Of a stretch of DNA of 64,000 nt, positions 27,678 to 36,808 are shown piece by piece. Below the pieces are notes generated by a model that worked only from the letters and a program-made list of their open reading frames with translations, did no database searches and was not told the origin of the DNA. Position 1 is the first letter of the stretch; the number at the start of each line of letters is the position of its first letter. Position numbers and translations under genes: made by a program. Location of the stretch: assembly GCA_910588905.1 (NCBI GenBank), contig CAJURZ010000003.1, positions 62,001 to 126,000 of the forward strand, read 5' to 3'. Source of the DNA: an uncultured Eggerthellaceae bacterium (GTDB lineage: Bacteria > Actinomycetota > Coriobacteriia > Coriobacteriales > Eggerthellaceae).

Positions 27678-28920
27678 CGAATCATTTGCTGGCTTAGGTG
27701 TTTTGTTGGTAGCTCCCGTAATAATCCCGATGGCTATCGCGGCAGCTGGTATAGGCGTTGCAGGGGCGGCGGTATATGGAGGCGCTAAGCTTGCTCAGTC
27801 AGCTTACGACGAACACAAGAAGAAACTTGCAGAACAATATGGTATCGAAAAGGATCGATATGCTGCTTTGGATGCTGCGGTTGAAGAAATCTCGAAAACA
27901 AGGCAAGCGCTTACGGAGCGAATCAGAAACAGGGTAATAAGAGACCGAGAATCTTGCACCAGTGTCAAAACATTTGGCGAAATAACCGCTGAAGTGATTA
28001 AGGGCCTAGATATAGACACGATCATAGAAAACGCAGATGAGGCTAATCGCGATCATGCTGAATCACCTGATAAACCCATAGATTTCTCAGAGCTATTTGA
28101 AGGGGATATCGAATTATCCAAACAAGCGATGCTCTCTACAAATGAATACATCGAGATCTTAAAGCTAAGAGTGGCTGGGCTTGTTGCTTTCACAGCAGAA
28201 GAGAGAGGGCAACAGGAAAGACTAATTCAAAAATGCGAGAAAGCAAAGAACAGCTCGCTTGGTCTTGAAGATGTGAAAGAGACACTAGGGGTTCAGATAG
28301 AGGTATTCTGTAAGAAGCTCATGGAAGGCGAGGCGGAACTCAGAAGAAAAGTGCTCGTAGATTACATGACCATCTGTAATTTGCTTGGTGAGACACCCTG
28401 TGAGATACCTTACGAGGCCATGGTCTACGAAACCGAGAAGATGAGTATGGAGTATATGACCAATAAGCTTCAGGACTCAGTTTTCGAAACCTTAAATGAT
28501 TCCCTTTCAGAAGTTGGGCTTACAAATTTAGGAATCGTAAACTTCAATGGAGAAGAAGGCTACTTAATAGTAGATAATTCGGAAAAAGAATGCGGGATGT
28601 ATCTCAGAAAAAGCGATGATAACAAATCATTCTTATTTACAACCGTGTCTTCGGTCGAGCCTTCGCGCGTGGGCATCGAAGATAAGAAACTGATTTCCAG
28701 CTCTGCTTCGAGGCTATGTGAGAAGAAAAAAGTCCTCTTCGAAGAAATCTTGCCAAGCAAAGGAATCAATGTTGACATGCAATATGAGTACGATCCTCCC
28801 GCAATTGAAATGATTCACAAGATGCCGCAGTATTCTGAATATGTCAGATCGCGTGGTTCAGACTCTGAAGCTCATACTGAGAGCGTCAAGGACGTCAACA
28901 GACAGGTGGAGGATGCTTGA
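27670..28920 (+). CDS. Membrane-associated helical protein of unknown function
   Basis: 416 residues, overlapping the kinase gene by 8 bp. An N-terminal Gly/Ala-rich hydrophobic hairpin (about 8-38, VAPVIIPMAIAAAGIGVAG and following) is followed by long helices with charged coiled-coil character and a mixed C-terminal domain (about 270-390). It could be the membrane link of the system and a kinase target. No family is recognised. Confidence 0.75.
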   Translation: MSSESFAGLGVLLVAPVIIPMAIAAAGIGVAGAAVYGGAKLAQSAYDEHKKKLAEQYGIEKDRYAALDAAVEEISKTRQALTERIRNRVIRDRESCTSVKTFGEITAEVIKGLDIDTIIENADEANRDHAESPDKPIDFSELFEGDIELSKQAMLSTNEYIEILKLRVAGLVAFTAEERGQQERLIQKCEKAKNSSLGLEDVKETLGVQIEVFCKKLMEGEAELRRKVLVDYMTICNLLGETPCEIPYEAMVYETEKMSMEYMTNKLQDSVFETLNDSLSEVGLTNLGIVNFNGEEGYLIVDNSEKECGMYLRKSDDNKSFLFTTVSSVEPSRVGIEDKKLISSSASRLCEKKKVLFEEILPSKGINVDMQYEYDPPAIEMIHKMPQYSEYVRSRGSDSEAHTESVKDVNRQVEDA

Positions 28921-29435
28921 TGAAATATAGAAAAACATGTAAAAACTGCGGGAAGGAGTTTGTTTCCGACTCTCGTTTGGATATTTCGGGCATTGAAAGA
29001 TGCGACGTCTGTCGAATCTCGCTTTCACCTGGATATGAGGAATTTGATCCAGATGCTGAGTCGCTATTGCATTCTGAGGATGAAACCCATAGTGAAACAG
29101 CGGTCACTCAAGATAGTTCGACCATGAGTATAGATGAATTGGAGTTGGTCTATATAGGGACATCGATTGTCGTGCAGCTACCAATAATGTCGGGCGTTGT
29201 TGGTAGAGTGCCAGCAAATTGTGACGCAATAAAAACCTTCTCCACCATCAGTCGAAATCAATTCGTGTATAACTATTCAGAAGATGGAAGCTTGAATATT
29301 ACCAATAAAAGCCAATATGGCACCATTGTAAATGGGGTATACCTCGATATTGACGAAACTATTACGGTAGTCCCGCCTGCAGTGATAGGCATGGGGGGCT
29401 GTTACACATTTGAATTGCGCAAGAAGGAGCTATGA
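28920..29435 (+). CDS. Zinc-ribbon + FHA domain protein
   Basis: 171 residues; ATG overlaps the previous stop (ATGA) and has GGAGG upstream. An N-terminal zinc ribbon (CKNCGKEF ... CDVCR) and an acidic linker precede a C-terminal FHA domain with the hallmark order GR (VVGRVP), S-x-R-x-Q (TISRNQF), N (NITNKSQYGT) and NG (VNGVYL). FHA domains bind phosphothreonine, so this is the natural reader of the kinase encoded two genes upstream. Confidence 0.88.
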   Translation: MKYRKTCKNCGKEFVSDSRLDISGIERCDVCRISLSPGYEEFDPDAESLLHSEDETHSETAVTQDSSTMSIDELELVYIGTSIVVQLPIMSGVVGRVPANCDAIKTFSTISRNQFVYNYSEDGSLNITNKSQYGTIVNGVYLDIDETITVVPPAVIGMGGCYTFELRKKEL

Positions 29436-29438
29436 TTG

Positions 29439-31418
29439 ATGGCCAACGAGCGACCCAAGTGGCAAGCTGATCTATCCGCCTACCATAATATCAAGACAGC
29501 ATTCATTCTCTCCGGTAATGTCCATGATCTCCAACCTGAGTATGACTGCGAGAGCGGATGCAGCTTCGCATCAACTATGGAAAATTATCTCTATAACTAC
29601 CTGAGGAACGAAGTTGGATATTCAAGAATCGTATTCTTCAATCGAGTTGACGGATTCTACAATACAAGCAACCCTCAAATGCTCAAAGCATTTATAAGCA
29701 GTTGCGATAAGTATTTAGGAAACAATACCGAGCACAGGACGCCCGAATCGCGCGACGGCAATGACCAACAGTCAGAGCCTTATGATTTCAGAACTGCTTC
29801 AATAATCATCAAGGAGGCTCTTGCAGATACGGAGACCCCTACTGCTTTGATCTTTGATTTAGCGACAAGCGCAATTAAATCACCGGCTAATCTCACTGAC
29901 CAGGAACAAGAGTCTTTTGCAAGATTATTATCTGCTACAAAGCATCCTCAGGAATGTCTTGATGTATCATCGGGAAGACTTCTTGCAAATATGTTGATTA
30001 TCATAGCCGATAAAGTGAATGATCTTCCTTCATGGCTATATGTTAATAATCCATATGTAAAAACGCTTACAGTAGGTAAACCGACTAAGAGCCAGCGAAA
30101 AAACTATATCAAAACGCAGTTGCAGAAGAATCCGTCAACATTCTCGGATTATAGCCAACTCGATAACTCTGCAGCTGACAAGTTCATAGGAGAGCTCTGC
30201 AATCTCACTGATGATTTTTGTCTCATCGAGCTTAAGGGATTCCTGCAGAAGTGCGCTGATGGACCCCAGCCAACATCTGAAATTCGAAAAGCAATATCCT
30301 CTTTCAGGTATGGTCAAGCTGATAATCTTTGGGATCAAGTGAATATAGAGGTTATATCTGAAGCAGAAAGGGTTATGCATCGCAGAATTAAGGGGCAAGA
30401 TCAAGCAATTGACCAAGCTATGAGCATACTATTCAGGGCTGCTTCAGGACTTAATCTATCAGGCTCTCAATCTGGAAGCACAAAACCGAAAGGCATACTT
30501 TTTCTTGCCGGACCAACAGGAACTGGGAAAACAGAGCTTGCCAAATCTATTGCCGAAGCCATATTTAGTGATGAGAGCCAGATGATACGCTTTGATATGA
30601 GCGAATTTGGAAAAAGCCAGTCGGATCAAAGGCTGTTCGGGGCCCCTCCTGGATACGTCGGGTATGAATCTGGTGGAGAACTTACCAACGCAGTCAAAGA
30701 AAAGCCGTTTTCGGTACTTTTATTCGATGAAATCGAAAAGGCAGACAAAAGCATATTTGATAAATTTCTACAGATTTTAGACGACGGGCGTTTGACGGAT
30801 TCACATGGCGAAACCGTGTATTTTGGCGAAACAATAATTATTTTCACTAGTAATTACGGATTTGCCGATCGCGACCCATTTACAGGCGAGTGGGTCAATA
30901 TGATAAAACCAGATACTTATGCCACCTATGACGAGTTGAAGCAGGCAATAGAAGAAAACATCCGCCAACAGGAGAAGAGTATATTCAGGCCAGAGTTCAT
31001 CAATCGCATTGGTGAAAACTTTGTGGTGTTCAACTTTATTAGCAAAGATGTGGCAGAAGAGATTCTTCGAGGAAAGCTTTCATCCTTCTCTAACAAGCTG
31101 AAAATGGAAAGAGGCTTCGACCTTTATATGACCTGGGATTATTACGATTACTTGATTGAAAAGGTGGAAGAAAATCTCGGTAATGGCGGAAGAGGCGTTG
31201 TTAACATACTCGAAATTTGCTTCCTTAACCCTCTAAGTAAGACACTTTTCTGCAACGATTTCATATTTGGTAGCAAGATACTAATTACAGGCATATGTGA
31301 TAGCCCTGAGTCAGATCTAAAGGGTACCTTTATTGTTGAGAATAGAGTTCCATCCTCTTCGGAAGGTTTCGAATTGATCGATGAGAAAACGCGAAGAGCG
31401 GTTAAGAGCATATCGTAG
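29439..31418 (+). CDS. ClpB/ClpA D2-like AAA+ unfoldase
   Basis: 659 residues. The N-terminal half (about 1-330) starts with a motor-like but P-loop-less region carrying FILSGNVHDL. The C-terminal half is a full Clp D2-type AAA+ domain: Walker A GPTGTGKTELAK (about 358), pore loop GYVGYESGG, Walker B LLFDEIEKA (about 426), LDDGRLTDSHG, sensor FTSN and arginine finger FRPEFINRIGE. It should thread protein substrates. It closes the operon and parallels ClpV in type VI secretion, although no contractile sheath genes are present. Confidence 0.9.
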   Translation: MANERPKWQADLSAYHNIKTAFILSGNVHDLQPEYDCESGCSFASTMENYLYNYLRNEVGYSRIVFFNRVDGFYNTSNPQMLKAFISSCDKYLGNNTEHRTPESRDGNDQQSEPYDFRTASIIIKEALADTETPTALIFDLATSAIKSPANLTDQEQESFARLLSATKHPQECLDVSSGRLLANMLIIIADKVNDLPSWLYVNNPYVKTLTVGKPTKSQRKNYIKTQLQKNPSTFSDYSQLDNSAADKFIGELCNLTDDFCLIELKGFLQKCADGPQPTSEIRKAISSFRYGQADNLWDQVNIEVISEAERVMHRRIKGQDQAIDQAMSILFRAASGLNLSGSQSGSTKPKGILFLAGPTGTGKTELAKSIAEAIFSDESQMIRFDMSEFGKSQSDQRLFGAPPGYVGYESGGELTNAVKEKPFSVLLFDEIEKADKSIFDKFLQILDDGRLTDSHGETVYFGETIIIFTSNYGFADRDPFTGEWVNMIKPDTYATYDELKQAIEENIRQQEKSIFRPEFINRIGENFVVFNFISKDVAEEILRGKLSSFSNKLKMERGFDLYMTWDYYDYLIEKVEENLGNGGRGVVNILEICFLNPLSKTLFCNDFIFGSKILITGICDSPESDLKGTFIVENRVPSSSEGFELIDEKTRRAVKSIS

Positions 31419-31434
31419 AGTTTCAAGTATGATT

Positions 31435-32445
31435 CTACCCAAGTGTATTCAGAAGTTCATCAATGTTATCCAAGTGTCGTTGATTGTTCTCTAAGGTAGA
31501 TCTCACAGAGATAAGTCTATCTTGGATGGTTGATTGACGAATGTTTAATTGCTGCTGTTCACGTTCTAACTCTGCTTTTGCAGAGTTAGTTTCTCGTAGC
31601 GCCTTGTCAGCATCATCGATTGTCATGTTAGTGTTTCGTATGCTCTCTTCATTTGATGACTCCCTGACACCTGCAACGATTGCTCCTATGATTAAACCTA
31701 CTATCGCTCCTATTGGGGCTCCCATTATCACACCGCCAAAGATTCCCAAAAAGAATCCTGCTATTTGATCAAAACCACCTTTAGCACAACCTTCAAGAGT
31801 TACGAGAAGCCATATGATAATGCCTCCAAGCATTGCTCCAGCACTTGCGCTGTCTTTTGCGCTAAAACTGCGACTCTTTGGAATAGAGTTCTTTTTTTGT
31901 TCTGCCCGTTCTTTATTATTTCTGGCAACTTCAATACTGCTTGATGCTGAATTGATTTGCTTCTGATTATCTGCGATATCGCTCTGATTATCTTTAATCT
32001 CCTGTTCCAGGCCACTTTGCTGAATAAGCAATGTGGCTCTTCTCTGGTTTAGCTCTCGTTTGATTGATCTGAGTTTGGCTCTAAGCTCAGAAGTTATAGT
32101 GATGTCACCAGAAACCCGAAGATTGTTGTTGAGCGAGGCTAAGCAGCTTTGTAGCGCCTTTACTAAACTCTCATATTTTAATACTTTGCGATCATCCATT
32201 AGCCAACTGGATATGGCATTGAGTATTGTAGAGTCGTCGGAATGGTTCTCAACATCCTTAATTATTGCTTCTGTGAGGGCAGAATAATTATTGTTGGCAT
32301 ACAATGACTCATAATTTGAGAGAATTTGCTCAGTTTCATTCGAGCTCGGAACGTTTGTAGATTCTGTTTTGCTATTTTCTACAGAGTAAGTTTCGGCATT
32401 GAAATCTGCGCCAAAATCTAGTCCCTCTTTAAAGATATCTGACAT
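31435..32445 (-). CDS. Coiled-coil protein with central glycine-zipper membrane hairpin
   Basis: 336 residues, start MSDIFKEG preceded by GGGAG. Layout: polar N-terminus, coiled coil about 125-195, two membrane segments about 215-265 rich in Gly (GGIIIWLLV and GGVIMGAPIGAIVGLIIGAI), then a second coiled coil to the end. The antiparallel coil-membrane-coil form is seen in pore-forming, tethering or immunity-type proteins. It converges on the operon 16 bp after the AAA+ gene and is probably related to its function. No homology is recognised. Confidence 0.75.
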   Translation of the reverse strand: MSDIFKEGLDFGADFNAETYSVENSKTESTNVPSSNETEQILSNYESLYANNNYSALTEAIIKDVENHSDDSTILNAISSWLMDDRKVLKYESLVKALQSCLASLNNNLRVSGDITITSELRAKLRSIKRELNQRRATLLIQQSGLEQEIKDNQSDIADNQKQINSASSSIEVARNNKERAEQKKNSIPKSRSFSAKDSASAGAMLGGIIIWLLVTLEGCAKGGFDQIAGFFLGIFGGVIMGAPIGAIVGLIIGAIVAGVRESSNEESIRNTNMTIDDADKALRETNSAKAELEREQQQLNIRQSTIQDRLISVRSTLENNQRHLDNIDELLNTLG

Positions 32446-32505
32446 AAACACTCCCAAAACTCTATCACGTCAATTATATCTACCATTGTGAGTCTTAATG
32501 TATAT

Positions 32506-32531
32506 GAAGCTCCGTAAGGCAGCTTCTTTTT
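32506..32531 (+). terminator. Rho-independent terminator-like hairpin between divergent genes
   Basis: GAAGCT (32506-32511) pairs with AGCTTC (32521-32526), strengthened by an inner CC/GG pair, followed by five T. On the + strand it would stop read-through from the large operon (antisense across 31435-32445) before the DUF1292 gene. Confidence 0.55.
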
Positions 32532-32676
32532 CATAGTTTTGGCACCGATAACATTCTTGCCAAAGAGTATTGATATCATTGGCATGCAGTAAAAGATCAA
32601 TATATTTACTTTTATTTGAATGATAGCCCGATGCAGAATATGAAATTTGGTTTCTAATGAGATGAGAGATGAGACA

Positions 32677-33081
32677 ATGGCAGACGATATTGAAGAGTTA
32701 AGTTTCACAACGTATGACGAGCATGGCGAGCGAATGGATTGCGATGTTCTGTTCATGTTTGAGGCTGTTGACAGTGGCAATAACATCATCGTGTATACAG
32801 ACAACACCGTTTCCGAAGAAGGCGAAACTCGCGTATACGCTTCCATCTACAATCCTGATGAATTGGAAGTGACAGATATTGGGGAAATTGACAAGATGAA
32901 TCTCTTGCCAGTTGAGGATTCGAGTGATTGGAAGGCTATTAACGAAATTCTTGTCGAGATGGCGCAAGCTGCTGCTGAGTATGCTGCCGATGAAAATGGA
33001 TCCAATGTCGGAGATGGACATGTAGCTACGCCGGAAGATGGCGAGTATGACGTGATCAACGTTCACTATCCCAACGAATAA
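32677..33081 (+). CDS. DUF1292 (YrzB-like) small acidic protein
   Basis: 134 residues starting MADDIEELSF. The N-terminus SFTTYDEHGERMDCDVLFMF and IIVYTDN match the DUF1292 family (DegV-like small proteins such as YrzB), here with an acidic C-terminal tail. The start is uncertain, since ATG codons at 32662 and 32677 are both possible and neither has a strong RBS. The family function is unknown. Confidence 0.75.
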   Translation: MADDIEELSFTTYDEHGERMDCDVLFMFEAVDSGNNIIVYTDNTVSEEGETRVYASIYNPDELEVTDIGEIDKMNLLPVEDSSDWKAINEILVEMAQAAAEYAADENGSNVGDGHVATPEDGEYDVINVHYPNE

Positions 33082-33106
33082 GCTGAACGCGAGAGGAACA
33101 TCTCGA

Positions 33107-34039
33107 TTGCATACGAATGGACGCCTTGCGAAAATATCCAGAAAGCTGGTCCTCGACGCTATCCCCGAAGCCTGTGGTTATAAGCGCAAAGCATTGCGAT
33201 TCTCTAACGTAAAGCCTCTTGCGAGACTATCCCTAGACGAATCAATCGGCCTATTCGCGCCTGAAAGCCGCATGGCCATAGTGTCAGTCGCCGACGATCC
33301 CGCTGCGTCTGATCTCATGATCGGGCTCGGAGTGTCGTGCGCAAGGGAAGGCTCTAGTATTCTTTTCTTGTCCCACAATATATCCCTAGATGAATTTCTA
33401 TTCAGGGTGTACTCAACAATTGCGAAAGGGCACTATTTGTCTTCGGATGATGAATTCCCTTCACTTGCAGACATCAAGCTTCTTGACCGCCTGGAAATCT
33501 ACCATGAGGGTATCAGCTCTTATGAAGGACGCATAACCGAAGATTCGGTTTTGCGGTCAGTGGAGGCCTGTGACGCAGATTTGCTGATCTTAGAAGGCGG
33601 CGACTGCTCGGATCTTAGCGCTTGTACCGGGGCGCTTAGAAACCATGGGATTCCTTTCGTGTACAATCGCTCAGCCTGCCTGGAAGGACAGCGCGCTGTT
33701 GCAGACGATTTCGGAACTCTGCCTACGCATGTCGTATTCATGGATCGGTCGATGGATGAGATTGAGGCGGAGAAGCAAGATCGGCCTTATATTGGAGCTC
33801 GCGAATGCCGCCTTATGATCCCCGATGATCAAAAGCACATCATGACGGTTCCATTCCTGGGTACGTTTACCGTTGCCTATTCACCTGAATGCCACCGCAT
33901 TGCAAACCTTGTTGACGAATATGATGGACATCTGCTGTCCTCGGATATCAACGAGATAGAGCTGGATGGAGAACGGTACGCCATAGCAGAGCCTGACCAT
34001 TACGAAAGAAGGCTCGAACTCCTCTTTGCGCACGGCTGA
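33107..34039 (+). CDS. Walker-less DnaB/RecA-fold-like protein
   Basis: 310 residues from TTG (GAGAGGA upstream). The middle follows the DnaB helicase C-domain plan: MAIVSVADDPAASDLMIGL where a P-loop would be, SILFLSHNISLDEFLFR in place of FFSLEMS, and ADLLILEGGD in the Walker B position. The Walker A Gly-Lys-Thr is absent, so ATP hydrolysis is unlikely. It may be a regulatory or structural derivative. GC content is intermediate, between the AT-rich cargo and the GC-rich mobilization block. Followed after 9 bp by a phosphatase-like gene. Confidence 0.65.
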   Translation: MHTNGRLAKISRKLVLDAIPEACGYKRKALRFSNVKPLARLSLDESIGLFAPESRMAIVSVADDPAASDLMIGLGVSCAREGSSILFLSHNISLDEFLFRVYSTIAKGHYLSSDDEFPSLADIKLLDRLEIYHEGISSYEGRITEDSVLRSVEACDADLLILEGGDCSDLSACTGALRNHGIPFVYNRSACLEGQRAVADDFGTLPTHVVFMDRSMDEIEAEKQDRPYIGARECRLMIPDDQKHIMTVPFLGTFTVAYSPECHRIANLVDEYDGHLLSSDINEIELDGERYAIAEPDHYERRLELLFAHG

Positions 34040-34048
34040 GCTTCGAAA

Positions 34049-34552
34049 ATGGAAAACGTCCTGTGGAACGATATTAAGATCATGTCCATCAAGGGATATA
34101 TGTCTTTCGGAAATCCCAGCAGTGCTTCTGCGGCTATTATGCTTTCTTCATATCCCGAACCTGAGAAGCTGAATGGAAGACATCTGTTCCTTTCCGTCGA
34201 TGACGTCGTCAATCCGGTCAGGACGAAAGCATTCAGGACGGAAGATGCCGAGCGAATTGCATACTTTGTTAGCTCGGTTCAGCCAATCTCGACATTGTAT
34301 GTCTGCTGCGATGGAGGAGTCAGCCGCTCTTCGGCTGTTGCGGCAGCGTTGCTGTACGCTAAGCATGGTAACGATGACTCAATCTGGAGGGATGCGAGAT
34401 ACCACCCGAACAGGCTTGTATACGAGGTCATGCGATCTGCGCTCGGCCGTCCTTGCGAAATGGGCGAAGTTGATGCGAAGCGGGCGGAAAGCGATGCGGC
34501 TTTGGCTCGAAAGATCGAGCAGGCTGCAGCAAAATCAAGCGAGCAGTTTTGA
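34049..34552 (+). CDS. Protein tyrosine / dual-specificity phosphatase-like protein
   Basis: 167 residues. The CX5R phosphatase loop is CDGGVSR within LYVCCDGGVSRSSAVAAAL, the arrangement of tyrosine and dual-specificity phosphatases. A possible general-acid Asp lies in VDDVVNP. It overlaps the convergent 34535-35557 gene by 18 bp. It could oppose the kinase encoded 7 kb upstream (inference), although it is not in the same operon. Confidence 0.72.
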   Translation: MENVLWNDIKIMSIKGYMSFGNPSSASAAIMLSSYPEPEKLNGRHLFLSVDDVVNPVRTKAFRTEDAERIAYFVSSVQPISTLYVCCDGGVSRSSAVAAALLYAKHGNDDSIWRDARYHPNRLVYEVMRSALGRPCEMGEVDAKRAESDAALARKIEQAAAKSSEQF

Positions 34553-35557
34553 GAGATCTACGCTTTTGAGCACGGCATCAAGAGTGTCGCTCTCCCATAA
34601 TTCGAATTTCCCCTTGTAGCACAGGACTTTGCAAGGTGCCTCGCCCTTAAAGGGAATACCTGATGCTTCGAGCAATTCTTTTGGGATATGGATTGATTTG
34701 GAGCTATCTCTGATCACATACGTACGCTCTAACGTTTCGATGCCGTTGTAGAACCAAAGAAGTCCTTCATCCTTAATGCCATAGTACGAGCCAAGCATCT
34801 GCGCAAAATTATCGACGGGAGAAAGGATAAGAACGGGATCGTCCGTAGATAGGAAGCATATCAGCGGATCGATGTCTTCGAACCATTCGCCTGATAATGA
34901 GAAATGTCCATCCGCAACTGTCAGATCGATTTGTCCGAATCGTTCGAGCTTCTTGCTGAAATACAATGCTTTGGACAATGGGTCGCTGCCGTCCAGGCAC
35001 CTCAGCATCCTAATGTTGACGGGGTTGATTTGAAGCTCTGTATCAAGAGCGTCGCTGACGAACATTTCGGATCGGGGATCGATGATATCGAGCGCCATGT
35101 CTCCCACTATGGCGCAATCAGACAGCCATTTCGGGTATTCGTAAACAGAGGCGGGCTTTTCAAGAGCAAGACCGTGGATGATGTTTCTGCCATCGATGTC
35201 CAGTGCGGCGAGCGCCATCTTGTATATCGGGCCTAGGGAGAGCGCAATGTCGTCTGCGATGGCATGGCATATCGAAAACAGGGTTTTCGCTTTCTCGACA
35301 TCGAGACTGCAGGGCGAGAAATCTTCCGGGGGAAATTCGCACAGCACGGAGCTTAGCTTTTTTATGTTATCAGTAAGGTCGTAAATCATCGATTGGATAG
35401 CGCTTTTCAACGATGGCACTGCAGCTATTGCGAAAGGAGTGAATATATTAGTGCCGGTTCTATCAAGTTCCATTACGTCATCCAAAAGAGCATCCACTAT
35501 CTTTGGATTCGAAAACAGCTGCCCTTCCAGCTTTTCGAGCAGGTTGTCCGATGTCAT
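34535..35557 (-). CDS. Unknown protein with AbrB/MraZ-like C-terminal segment
   Basis: 340 residues, ATG preceded by AAGGA. The N-terminal 230 residues are helical with no recognised domain. Near 285-330 the string TYVIRDSSKSIHIPKELLEA with GIPFKGE and GKFELWESD resembles a swapped-hairpin AbrB/MraZ unit, known for DNA binding or assembly. Divergent from the next gene with about 100 bp between starts, so the pair may share a control region. Confidence 0.65.
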   Translation of the reverse strand: MTSDNLLEKLEGQLFSNPKIVDALLDDVMELDRTGTNIFTPFAIAAVPSLKSAIQSMIYDLTDNIKKLSSVLCEFPPEDFSPCSLDVEKAKTLFSICHAIADDIALSLGPIYKMALAALDIDGRNIIHGLALEKPASVYEYPKWLSDCAIVGDMALDIIDPRSEMFVSDALDTELQINPVNIRMLRCLDGSDPLSKALYFSKKLERFGQIDLTVADGHFSLSGEWFEDIDPLICFLSTDDPVLILSPVDNFAQMLGSYYGIKDEGLLWFYNGIETLERTYVIRDSSKSIHIPKELLEASGIPFKGEAPCKVLCYKGKFELWESDTLDAVLKSVDLSKLLA

Positions 35558-35660
35558 CAAGCCGTCCTTCGGTTCAGGAATACAATAAAAGACATTCTAT
35601 CTTTCCTATCAAACGAGAGAAGTTGCAGCGAACCAAGGTGAATAAACTATCGGAGAATCA

Positions 35661-36608
35661 ATGAGTGCAAAAAAAATATTGAGAGAAACCATAGGATCGG
35701 ATAGCTATGTCCAACGGTTATTATTACCAATGGCACTCAGCATTGCCATCGGATCTAATCGCCAAGAAGTGGCCGTCGATAACGAATATGAGATGAGAGA
35801 GTTGCTCTCGATGATCGCTGATCTTGTCGAGCAACGCATTCTGTCTATAGCATCGATTTGCCATGAAATGATCGATTCGGACAACGCATGCGATATCGAT
35901 AAACTGAAGGATATGCTGCTTGACGAGTGCCGACTTCTTTCGGATCTTGATGCTGCCGTCTGCGATCGACTGGGTCTCCACTCAACCAGCTTTGGATTTC
36001 TGTGCGGCGATCGTCAATACCGCATGTGGCCGTGCGATAACCCATGGTATGAAGAACTGCTGAGAGATTTACCGTCTTGGCTTTACGATGTCGCTGGGCA
36101 CGCTATGAAACTGGAGGCGACGCTCAGGGGGACGCAGCCCGATGTAGGCACAGGGTATGTTACGAACATTGATTTTTTGAGCACCGAAATAGTCCCCGAA
36201 GATCTTGATGGGAGGGAAGAACTCTTCGGCAGCTACTCGAAAGCAGGTATACCACCATTCATTGTGCGTTATTGCGACTACCGCGAGTTTATTGTTCGGG
36301 CATTATCTGACCGATTCGGAGGATATGATGCGAGCAATGTAGTCCATGTAAAGTGGCGTAATAAGTTTACATCAGCCGCTATACCCTTTGAGTGCGATAT
36401 TGAAGGGGCTATTGAGACCTGTATTATCTTGCCTTATAGCTATGCAGAAGTATGGTACCGACCGTACGATTCTTTGGAAAAGCGCTGGATCTTGGATGCG
36501 CCCTACCTTAGCGATATAGGCATGGAACGTTTGATTGAAATCGCAAAGCGAGACCAATGGGAAAGGCCGTCCTTTCCTGAGATTGCCGAAAAGGAAAGCC
36601 TATGGTAG
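35661..36608 (+). CDS. Unknown 315-residue protein divergent from the AbrB-tailed protein
   Basis: The N-terminal half is helical with many Asp, Glu and Leu residues (LLSMIADLVEQRILSIASIC). The C-terminal half is mixed alpha/beta with several aromatic strings (YAEVWYRPYDSLEKRW). General layout (helical N-half, globular C-half, similar size) recalls the divergent neighbour, but I cannot show homology. No catalytic motif, signal peptide or membrane segment is seen. Confidence 0.65.
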   Translation: MSAKKILRETIGSDSYVQRLLLPMALSIAIGSNRQEVAVDNEYEMRELLSMIADLVEQRILSIASICHEMIDSDNACDIDKLKDMLLDECRLLSDLDAAVCDRLGLHSTSFGFLCGDRQYRMWPCDNPWYEELLRDLPSWLYDVAGHAMKLEATLRGTQPDVGTGYVTNIDFLSTEIVPEDLDGREELFGSYSKAGIPPFIVRYCDYREFIVRALSDRFGGYDASNVVHVKWRNKFTSAAIPFECDIEGAIETCIILPYSYAEVWYRPYDSLEKRWILDAPYLSDIGMERLIEIAKRDQWERPSFPEIAEKESLW

Positions 36609-36649
36609 CGGGCAATTGGTGGTAAGCGGGCTGAAATGAAGGAGTTGTT

Positions 36650-36808
36650 ATGAAGGAACATCGAACAAATAAGAGACCATCCAATTGGGATAAGCACACC
36701 GATAGAGACAAGGGGCGCAGTCAAAAGAAGGTCAAAGATAATCCAAACTGGGTTGATCAAGGAAAACGCACTAATTCAAAAAGGAATCAGGATCGAAAGA
36801 AGTCTTAA
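36650..36808 (+). CDS. Small basic protein, 52 residues
   Basis: RBS AAGGAG lies eight bases before ATG. The product is very basic and polar, with two Trp-containing strings (PSNWDKHTDRDKG and NPNWVDQGKR). It resembles small Arg/Lys-rich NWDKHT-type peptides carried by other mobile elements, but a function is unknown. It lies 41 bp after the preceding gene and may be co-transcribed. Confidence 0.6.
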   Translation: MKEHRTNKRPSNWDKHTDRDKGRSQKKVKDNPNWVDQGKRTNSKRNQDRKKS

